NCBI GenBank assembly: GCA_002358555.1
Contig: DEPC01000161.1
Span: forward strand, 1 to 11,695
Reading direction: 5' to 3'
Length of the DNA stretch: 11,695 bases
Source of the DNA: Hungatella sp. UBA3402
GTDB lineage: Bacteria > Bacillota > Clostridia > Lachnospirales > Lachnospiraceae
In this document: positions 6,990 through 11,695 of the stretch, piece after piece
How the letters are laid out: every line of letters begins with the position of its first letter
Numbering within the stretch: the first letter of the stretch is position 1
Notes under the pieces: generated by a model
The model's database searches: none
Told to the model about the DNA's origin: nothing
The model's input: only the letters and a program-made list of their open reading frames with translations
Translations under genes and position numbers: made by a program

Positions 6990-7008
6990 GTATGGATAGC
7001 ATCCATAC
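6990..7008. repeat. Perfect palindromic hairpin in the rpoZ-rimO gap
   Basis: GTATGGAT (6990-6997) and ATCCATAC (7001-7008) are perfectly complementary around a three-base loop. Two other stems lie nearby: GCTGCT (7045-7050) with AGCAGC (7068-7073), and TTACAGA (7094-7100) with TCTGTAA (7104-7110), the latter containing the rpoZ stop codon. Together with the terminator-like stem they make the 244-base gap unusually structured. The gap contains no recognised gene. Confidence 0.6.
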
Positions 7009-7093
7009 TTTGTTGCCGCTTCTTTGTACAGTCCAGATAAGTTTGCTGCTGAATAGACAATACAAAAAGCAGCCACAGGCAATATCTGACCTA

Positions 7094-7399
7094 TTACAGA
7101 GTATCTGTAACTGTTTTATCTAAATCATTTTCTTCCAGACTGGTTTCCTCTACTTCATTTTCTTCAAAATCATCTTCACTGAGGATTTTTACTTTGGACT
7201 CATATAATTCTTCCACTGCTACTGATAAGGGCTTTTTACTGTGAGAATATACCATGGCTTCTTCTCCTGCGATGAGCTGTCTGGCTCTCTTGGCAGTAGC
7301 AATCACAATAGAATAACGGCTTTGAACCACAGGTTCCTCTCCTGGCTCTACATCACAGTTTACTGCATTGATTAAATCTGTATAAGATGGATGTAACAT
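7094..7399 (-). CDS. rpoZ: DNA-directed RNA polymerase omega subunit
   Basis: Small RNA polymerase subunit (101 residues) that helps fold and recruit beta-prime. The family signature is clear: MLHPSYTDLINAVN at the start, SRYSIVIATAKRARQLIAG (about 28-46) containing the conserved Ala-Lys-Arg-Ala-Arg, and KPLSVAVEELYESKVKI (about 56-72). The last 28 residues are strongly acidic (EDDFEENEVEETSLEEND) and extend beyond the core fold. AGAGAGGAA lies just upstream of the ATG. The gene follows gmk after 63 bases, the classic gmk-rpoZ pairing. Its stop codon lies inside a 7-base-arm inverted repeat. Confidence 0.96.
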   Translation of the reverse strand: MLHPSYTDLINAVNCDVEPGEEPVVQSRYSIVIATAKRARQLIAGEEAMVYSHSKKPLSVAVEELYESKVKILSEDDFEENEVEETSLEENDLDKTVTDTL

Positions 7400-7462
7400 A
7401 TCATATTCCTCTCTTTCTGAAATTTGAGTTTCTAGTGTCTCTTCTGAAATGATTCAGACAGT

Positions 7463-8086
7463 TTATCGCTTGTTCTTTAATTCCATTTTTATCTGCTCAA
7501 TAAAATCAAGATTATTGCTGACTCTATTGTGTTGTGCTTGGATAAGCTGGTGCATATCCTCCACACATTGTTCCAGATTATCATTAATCAGGATATAATC
7601 ATAGGAATCAATTCCTGCTGCTTCCTCTTCTGCTCTGTGAAGTCGGGCCTCAATAACTTCCGTAGACTCAGTTCCTCTCCCCACAAGTCTCCTTTTCAGC
7701 TCATCAGCATTAGGAGGCATCACAAACAGCAGCAATGATTCTGGAAATTGTTCTTTGATTTTTAAAGCTCCCTGAATCTCAATCTCAAGAATAACGTCTT
7801 TTCCATCTGCCATCTGCTGAAACACATACTGTCTGGGTGTTCCATAATAATTATTGACATATTGGGCATATTCAATCAACTGCCCTTCCTCTATCATCTT
7901 CTCAAAGCTCTCCCGATTGACGAAAAAGTACTCTTTTCCATTCTGTTCTCCCTCTCTGGGACTTCTAGTGGTGGCTGATATTGACAACGCATAATTATGA
8001 TACTTTTCCATCATCGCTTTAAGCAAAGTTCCTTTTCCTGCCCCAGAAAAACCAGATATCACTACCAAAATTCCCTGTTCACTCAT
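7463..8086 (-). CDS. gmk: Guanylate kinase
   Basis: Cytosolic kinase (207 residues, the family's usual size) that phosphorylates GMP to GDP with ATP. It shows the P-loop GFSGAGKGT (12-20), the GMP-binding stretch SATTRSPREGEQNGKEYFFV, YGTPRQYV, EIEIQGALKIK and the lid-region RLVGRGTES. I chose ATG 8086 because it gives the typical MSEQGILVVISGFSG start and AGGAG lies ten bases upstream. A TTG eleven codons earlier (8119) is in frame but has only a poor GGGG upstream. The gene follows yicC by 65 bases. In Bacillus the remA gene lies between yicC and gmk; there is no room for it here. A 14-codon ORF in another frame (8123-8079) overlaps the start and could couple translation. Confidence 0.96.
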   Translation of the reverse strand: MSEQGILVVISGFSGAGKGTLLKAMMEKYHNYALSISATTRSPREGEQNGKEYFFVNRESFEKMIEEGQLIEYAQYVNNYYGTPRQYVFQQMADGKDVILEIEIQGALKIKEQFPESLLLFVMPPNADELKRRLVGRGTESTEVIEARLHRAEEEAAGIDSYDYILINDNLEQCVEDMHQLIQAQHNRVSNNLDFIEQIKMELKNKR

Positions 8087-8151
8087 CTTTTCCAAGCTCC
8101 TGTTCCATGATTTTTTCAATCATATCCCCACAAAATCCTCATAATGATTCT

Positions 8152-9030
8152 CTATTCAATATTTTGAATCTGTTCCCTAACTTTTTCTATCTCTGTCTTT
8201 AAAGCAATAGCTCGTTCTGAAATCTCAAGGTCATTGGCCTTCGATAAAATGGTATTGGCCTCCCGATTCATCTCCTGAGCAATAAAATCTAGCTTCCGTC
8301 CAACACTGCCCCCTTCTGCTAATTCCTTTCTTGTATGCTCAATATGACTCTTTAAACGTACTGTCTCCTCATCCACACAGACCTTATCTGCAAAAATAGT
8401 AACCTCTGTGGCAATGCGACTTTCGTCAATGGTGTTATTGCCCAAAAGCTCTTTTACCTTTTCTTCCAGCTTAACATGGTATTCTGCCACTAGCTGAGGA
8501 GAACGCTTCTCCACATATTCCACTAACTCTACCATCTGGTCAAGCTTTCCAAGGAGGTCCTTCTTTAAACTTTCTCCCTCTCGTGTACGGCTCTCAACAA
8601 ATCGCTGGGCGGCCTCCTCTATGGCTCCAGATAAGATTTTCCAGATAGCCTCCTCATCCTCAGGTTCCTGTTCCATAGTCAGTACTTCTGGCATCCTGGC
8701 AAGAACCGAAGCAGTTAAGTCATTTTCTATGGCAAACTGTTCACTCATTTTCTTAAAATACTGTACATATTCTGCTGCTAAAGCTCCATTATAGTTCAAG
8801 CAGAGATTTTCCTCTGTGTAATCTTCATAATTGATGAAGATATCCACTTTCCCTCTCTGAATATAATTCTTTAACATGCCACGGATTGCTGATTCAAAAT
8901 AATTGAATCTTTTTGGCATCTTGATGCTTAAATCCAAATAGCGGTGATTTACCGCCTTCATCTCCACGGAAACTTTGTATTGTTCTGTGACTTTCTCGCA
9001 CCTGCCAAACCCCGTCATGCTCTTAATCAT
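8152..9030 (-). CDS. yicC: YicC/YloC-family endoribonuclease
   Basis: 292-residue protein of the YicC family (YicC_N followed by DUF1732); E. coli YicC and related proteins have been reported to cleave RNA. The N-terminus MIKSMTGFGRCEK and the C-terminus are textbook: VDEETVRLKSHIEH, GRKLDFIAQEMNREANTILSKA, then a final EIEKVREQIQNIE. The middle (about 90-200) is helical and charged. An in-frame ATG at 9069 is excluded because it overlaps the TATAAT of the operon promoter, so it would not be transcribed. ATG 9030 matches the family start, with AGAGG eleven bases upstream. This is the first gene of the long minus-strand operon and is divergent from rqcH, as part of the yloA-yloC-gmk-rpoZ neighbourhood known in Bacillus. 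Confidence 0.95.
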   Translation of the reverse strand: MIKSMTGFGRCEKVTEQYKVSVEMKAVNHRYLDLSIKMPKRFNYFESAIRGMLKNYIQRGKVDIFINYEDYTEENLCLNYNGALAAEYVQYFKKMSEQFAIENDLTASVLARMPEVLTMEQEPEDEEAIWKILSGAIEEAAQRFVESRTREGESLKKDLLGKLDQMVELVEYVEKRSPQLVAEYHVKLEEKVKELLGNNTIDESRIATEVTIFADKVCVDEETVRLKSHIEHTRKELAEGGSVGRKLDFIAQEMNREANTILSKANDLEISERAIALKTEIEKVREQIQNIE

Positions 9031-9067
9031 CAGTAAACCAGCCTCTCTTTCGTCATAGATATCACCC

Positions 9068-9096
9068 ATTATAAGTCAAATGGAAATACAAGTCAA
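9068..9096 (-). promoter_or_regulatory. Main promoter of the yicC operon
   Basis: Minus strand TTGACT (9096-9091), a 17-base spacer and a perfect TATAAT (9073-9068) make a near-consensus sigma-A promoter. Transcription should begin near 9061, about 30 bases before the yicC ATG at 9030. A second TTGACT lies within the spacer, next to the -10 (TTTGACTTATAAT). This is the only strong promoter seen for the whole minus-strand series. Confidence 0.85.
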
Positions 9097-9128
9097 CTTT
9101 TCTGGAAAATCTTGATAGAGAAAGATGG

Positions 9129-9148
9129 AGGAGGGGTTGGTCCCTCTT
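9129..9148. repeat. Inverted repeat between divergent promoters
   Basis: AGGAGGG (9129-9135) and CCCTCTT (9142-9148) form a seven-pair stem (one G-U) around a six-base loop. It lies between the yicC and rqcH promoters and touches the rqcH -35. It could be a protein-binding site for both units. It is not followed by a T-tract close enough for a clear terminator. Confidence 0.4.
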
Positions 9149-9175
9149 GCTATTTTGATGCCTTTCTGGTAAGCT
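9147..9175 (+). promoter_or_regulatory. Candidate rqcH promoter with extended -10
   Basis: TTGCTA (9147-9152), a 17-base spacer and TAAGCT (9170-9175), preceded by TGG (extended -10, TG at 9167-9168). The -10 is imperfect, but the TGn element compensates. Predicted start near 9182, with a leader of about 33 bases. Confidence 0.5.
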
Positions 9176-9184
9176 AGAGTGTAT
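9174..9184 (+). repeat. 11-base direct repeat, copy 1 (rqcH start region)
   Basis: CTAGAGTGTAT at the predicted rqcH transcription start. An identical copy is at 11021-11031, at the start of the next gene. Extending the match upstream gives 13 of 15 bases. Confidence 0.6.
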
Positions 9185-9202
9185 AAAAAATTTCAGAAAA
9201 AA

Positions 9203-9207
9203 GAGGA
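9203..9207 (+). promoter_or_regulatory. Shine-Dalgarno site setting the rqcH start
   Basis: GAGGA seven bases before ATG 9215. It supports MAFDG as the N-terminus over an in-frame GTG at 9179, which has no ribosome site and sits at the predicted transcription start. Confidence 0.75.
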
Positions 9208-9214
9208 AGCAACT

Positions 9215-10957
9215 ATGGCTTTTGACGGAATTGTAATCGCTAATTTGACAAGAGACTTAAAAAATAAATTAGAGGGCGGCAAAATCAACAAAATTGCCCA
9301 GCCAGAAAAAGATGAACTTTTATTTACTATCAAAAATAATAGGGAGACTTTGCGGCTTTTCCTATCTGCAAGTGCAAGTCTGCCTTTAATCTATTTTACA
9401 GAAAAAAATAAACCCAGCCCTTTGACTGCTCCTAATTTTTGTATGCTGCTACGCAAGCATATTGGAACAGGACGGATTGTCAAAGTCAGTCAGCCTGGAC
9501 TAGAACGAATCATTGAATTAGAGATTGAACATTTAGATGATTTGGGTGATTTATGCCACAAGCGCCTGATTATGGAGTTGATGGGCAAACACAGCAATAT
9601 TATCTTCTGCAAGGAAGATGGCACAATCTTAGACAGCATCAAACATGTCTCTGCACAGGTCAGTTCTGTCAGAGAGGTACTTCCAGGAAGAAACTATTTT
9701 ATTCCTAAAACCATGGAAAAAGGAGACCCTCTTCATATTACTATAGAAGAGTTCTCCCACCTGATGGCTGCTGCTCCTATGCCAATTCATAAGGCGCTAT
9801 ACCTAAAACTTACTGGTATAAGTCCAATCATAGGTGAGGAACTCTGTCATCTGGCATCCATAGACAGTGACCATTCTGCCAATGAACTTTCAGAGACAGA
9901 ACTCACTCATCTTCATCATACTCTTACACTTTTGATGGAAGATGTAGAGGAGGGAAATTTCTCTCCCAATATTGTTTACCGCCAAGGAGAGCCTGTGGAA
10001 TTTGCTTCTGTCCCTTTAACCTGTTTTCATGGCAATGAATACGAAAGCAGACCCTATGATACCATCAGCCTTCTTTTGGAAAGCTATTATTCCGAAAAAA
10101 ATAGTTTGACTCGAATTAAGCAGAAATCCGCAGATTTACGTCGTATTGTCCAGACGGCTTTAGAACGGAATTATAAGAAATATGACCTTCAAGTAAAACA
10201 GTTAAAGGACACACAAAAACGAGATAACTATAAGATTTATGGGGAACTGTTGAACACCTATGGTTATGAGCTTACAGGGGGAGAAAAAGAACTTAAATGC
10301 CTCAACTACTATACGAATGAGGAAATCCGCATTCCTCTTGACCCGCAGTTGACTGCCAAAGAAAACTCTCAGAAATATTTTGATAAATATAATAAATTAA
10401 AGCGCACCTTTGAAGCATTGACTGAGCTAACAGAAGAAACCCGAAAGGAAGTAGAACATTTGGAATCTATCAGCACTTCTTTGGATATTGCTCTAAGGGA
10501 GGAGGATTTAGTCCAAATCAAAGAAGAATTGACAGAATATGGATATATCAAGTGCCACTATATTAAGGGAAAGAAACCTAAGATTACCAGTAAGCCCTTC
10601 CACTATCTTTCCTCTGATGGTTTCCATATCTATGTGGGCAAAAATAACTATCAAAATGAGGAATTAACCTTTAAAATGGCTACTGGAAATGACTGGTGGT
10701 TCCATGCAAAAGGGATTCCTGGCTCTCATGTAATTGTAAAATCAGAAGGTCAAGAACTGCCTGACAGAGTTTTTGAGGAAGCTGGGGCTTTAGCTGCCTA
10801 TTATTCTAAGGGCAGAGGGAATGATAAAGTAGAGATTGACTATATCCAAAGAAAACATGTGAAAAAGGCAGCAGGGGGAGCACCAGGATTTGTGATTTAC
10901 CACACCAATTATTCCCTTTTAGCGGAACCAAAATTGCTGCCACAGGAAATAGAATAA
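9215..10957 (+). CDS. rqcH: RqcH (NFACT/FbpA family) ribosome quality-control factor
   Basis: 580-residue homologue of bacterial RqcH, also annotated as fibronectin-binding protein A. RqcH binds stalled 50S subunits with peptidyl-tRNA and recruits alanyl-tRNA to add C-terminal alanine tails. The NFACT-N domain begins MAFDGIVIANLTRDL and includes NFCMLLRKHIGTGRI (74-88) and LMGKHSNII (122-130). A helix-hairpin-helix region and charged coiled coils (about 285-430) follow. NFACT-R (about 450-565) has NDWWFHAKGIPGSHV (492-506) and KKAAGGAPGFVIY. The residue pair required for alanine tailing in B. subtilis (Asp97-Arg98) appears here as E97-R98 (GLERII). The domain set is complete. It is divergent from yicC, matching the Bacillus yloA/yloC neighbourhood. 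Confidence 0.96.
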   Translation: MAFDGIVIANLTRDLKNKLEGGKINKIAQPEKDELLFTIKNNRETLRLFLSASASLPLIYFTEKNKPSPLTAPNFCMLLRKHIGTGRIVKVSQPGLERIIELEIEHLDDLGDLCHKRLIMELMGKHSNIIFCKEDGTILDSIKHVSAQVSSVREVLPGRNYFIPKTMEKGDPLHITIEEFSHLMAAAPMPIHKALYLKLTGISPIIGEELCHLASIDSDHSANELSETELTHLHHTLTLLMEDVEEGNFSPNIVYRQGEPVEFASVPLTCFHGNEYESRPYDTISLLLESYYSEKNSLTRIKQKSADLRRIVQTALERNYKKYDLQVKQLKDTQKRDNYKIYGELLNTYGYELTGGEKELKCLNYYTNEEIRIPLDPQLTAKENSQKYFDKYNKLKRTFEALTELTEETRKEVEHLESISTSLDIALREEDLVQIKEELTEYGYIKCHYIKGKKPKITSKPFHYLSSDGFHIYVGKNNYQNEELTFKMATGNDWWFHAKGIPGSHVIVKSEGQELPDRVFEEAGALAAYYSKGRGNDKVEIDYIQRKHVKKAAGGAPGFVIYHTNYSLLAEPKLLPQEIE

Positions 10958-10965
10958 TTATATTG

Positions 10966-11015
10966 TGCTCCTGTCATTTATAGCGGGAGTAATTGTTTGT
11001 GGCAATCTGCTTTTT
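10966..11015 (+). terminator. Weak terminator after rqcH
   Basis: TGCTCCTG (10966-10973) and CGGGAGTA (10984-10991) form an eight-pair stem (two G-U pairs) with a ten-base loop, followed by ATTGTTTGTGG and, about 20 bases on, a five-T run (11011-11015). The T-tract is displaced, so termination may be inefficient and the downstream gene may receive read-through. Confidence 0.35.
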
Positions 11016-11022
11016 ATATACT
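10993..11022 (+). promoter_or_regulatory. Candidate promoter of the edge methylase gene
   Basis: TTGTTT (10993-10998), an 18-base spacer and TATACT (11017-11022). The predicted start near 11029 lies within the 11-base repeat shared with the rqcH start region. The leader to TTG 11076 would be about 47 bases. The -35 is only moderate. Confidence 0.45.
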
Positions 11023-11031
11023 AGAGTGTAT
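11021..11031 (+). repeat. 11-base direct repeat, copy 2 (methylase start region)
   Basis: CTAGAGTGTAT, identical to 9174-9184 and in the same position relative to a candidate -10 element. Confidence 0.6.
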
Positions 11032-11061
11032 CTCAAAACTGCTGATTCCAACTAAAACATG

Positions 11062-11067
11062 AAAGGA
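11062..11067 (+). promoter_or_regulatory. Shine-Dalgarno site supporting a TTG start
   Basis: AAAGGA eight bases before TTG 11076. The nearby ATG at 11059 opens a frame that stops after six codons, so TTG is the reasonable start. Confidence 0.65.
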
Positions 11068-11075
11068 AAGATAAT

Positions 11076-11695
11076 TTGAAAGAGCTGATTCAATTAACAT
11101 CTTTTCCTGTGAAAACAACTCTAAACATTTTACTAAAAGACAAAACAACCAAAAAGAATATTATATGGGCAACCAAAAGTTATGAGAGTTTTGGTTCCCA
11201 ATATTCTGATGATAAACAAATCACTGTGGAGACGATAACAGGGCTTAATTCCATTATGATACAGCCTCGAATTAGGAAGGCCATGGAACAACAGCAAGAG
11301 CGTACAAAGAATCGTGCTGAAGTATTTACTCCATCTTGGATATGTAATCAGATGAATAATTATTGTGACGAGGAATGGTTTAGCAGAAAAGATGTGTTTA
11401 ATATCGAAAAAGAAAAATCATGGGAATCAACAACTGAAAAAATTATGTTTCCTGAAAAAAAGACCTGGAAACAATATGTTTATTCCAGACGATTAGAAAT
11501 CACTTGTGGAGAAGCACCATATATAGTTTCAAGGTATGATGCTGCTACAGGAGAACTGATAGAAGTAGAACATAGGATAGGGATTCTTGACCGTAAACTT
11601 AGAGTAATAAACGAAAATACGGATAATGAAGCAGATTGGATAGATTGGGTTATTAAGGCTTATCAGAGCGTTTATGGATATGAATTCCAAGGTGA
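11076..11695 (+). CDS. N6-adenine methylase-like restriction-modification protein (3' end missing)
   Basis: The first 206 codons of a gene that continues past the right edge. The sequence resembles proteins usually annotated as restriction endonuclease subunit M. It shows AEVFTP (81-86), the Phe-Thr-Pro motif seen before the catalytic core of many N6-adenine methyltransferases, and LEITCGEAPYIVSRYD (140-155), which looks like a variant S-adenosylmethionine-binding motif I. The catalytic (D/N)PPY motif is not yet reached, so activity cannot be judged. The N-terminal part (LNILLKDKTTKKNIIWATKSYESFG) is typical of this subgroup as I recall it. TTG at 11076 is the only start with a ribosome site. 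Such genes are often strain-variable defence loci; here it adjoins a conserved core region. No partner nuclease is visible. Confidence 0.75.
   Translation, partial: MKELIQLTSFPVKTTLNILLKDKTTKKNIIWATKSYESFGSQYSDDKQITVETITGLNSIMIQPRIRKAMEQQQERTKNRAEVFTPSWICNQMNNYCDEEWFSRKDVFNIEKEKSWESTTEKIMFPEKKTWKQYVYSRRLEITCGEAPYIVSRYDAATGELIEVEHRIGILDRKLRVINENTDNEADWIDWVIKAYQSVYGYEFQG

Noticed and set aside
6869..7060. 63-codon open frame starting with TTG in the rpoZ-rimO gap
   Set aside because: No ribosome site precedes the TTG, the frame reads through the terminator-like stem and overlaps the rimO ribosome site, and the product resembles nothing known. A degraded gene remains possible, so the region is listed as a finding instead.
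7430..7462. Short CTGAA/TTCAG hairpin and repeated ATTTCAGAA between gmk and rpoZ
   Set aside because: The stem is only five pairs with no T-tract, so it is too weak to call a terminator or regulatory site.
9040..9069. Longer yicC with an ATG at 9069
   Set aside because: That ATG lies inside the TATAAT promoter element and upstream of the predicted transcription start; the family N-terminus MIKSMTGFGR begins at 9030.
11041..11091. GCTGATTC repeated at 11041-11048 and 11084-11091
   Set aside because: Only eight bases, the second copy lies within the coding sequence, and no symmetry or promoter placement suggests an operator. Likely chance.

Overview
The window looks like chromosomal DNA of a spore-forming, low-GC member of the Clostridia, most likely Lachnospiraceae. 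The evidence is gene content and order: a GerW/YtfJ spore protein next to a DUF2953 protein, and a yicC-gmk-rpoZ-rimO-pgsA-cinA series divergent from rqcH. Firmicute-type promoters and strong purine-rich Shine-Dalgarno sites agree with this. No rRNA, tRNA, CRISPR array or insertion sequence was seen.

Layout, left to right. At 1-41 lies the first 13 codons of a minus-strand gene whose N-terminus resembles XRE/Cro-type helix-turn-helix regulators. It has its own near-consensus promoter (141-169). A strong inverted repeat with a T-tract (216-270) insulates it from the genes to its right. From 280 to 9030 everything is on the minus strand and reads right to left: yicC, gmk, rpoZ, a 244-base gap, rimO, pgsA, cinA, an unknown 435-residue helical protein, an unknown 107-residue protein, a DUF2953 membrane protein, the spore protein YtfJ/GerW, and a small orphan ORF. 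The series starts at a TTGACT-17-TATAAT promoter (9068-9096). Most junctions are a few bases or overlapping, as in a translationally coupled operon. The exception is the rpoZ-rimO gap, which holds several hairpins including a good intrinsic terminator candidate. The cluster may therefore be two transcription units or one attenuated unit.

From 9147 on, the plus strand carries rqcH, which acts in rescue of stalled ribosomes. It is followed by a weak terminator and then, from 11076, by the start of an N6-adenine methylase-like restriction-modification protein that runs off the right end. An 11-base sequence is repeated at the predicted transcription starts of rqcH and of this gene.

Functionally the core genes cover RNA turnover (YicC), GMP phosphorylation (Gmk), RNA polymerase assembly (omega), ribosomal protein S12 modification (RimO), anionic phospholipid synthesis (PgsA), NAD by-product salvage (CinA) and ribosome quality control (RqcH). 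The tail of the operon probably serves the sporulating cell or its envelope. I found no convincing new multi-gene system. The best leads are the uncharacterised 435- and 107-residue pair coupled to DUF2953-GerW, the structured rpoZ-rimO gap, the switch-like hairpin cluster after ytfJ, and the edge restriction-modification gene.
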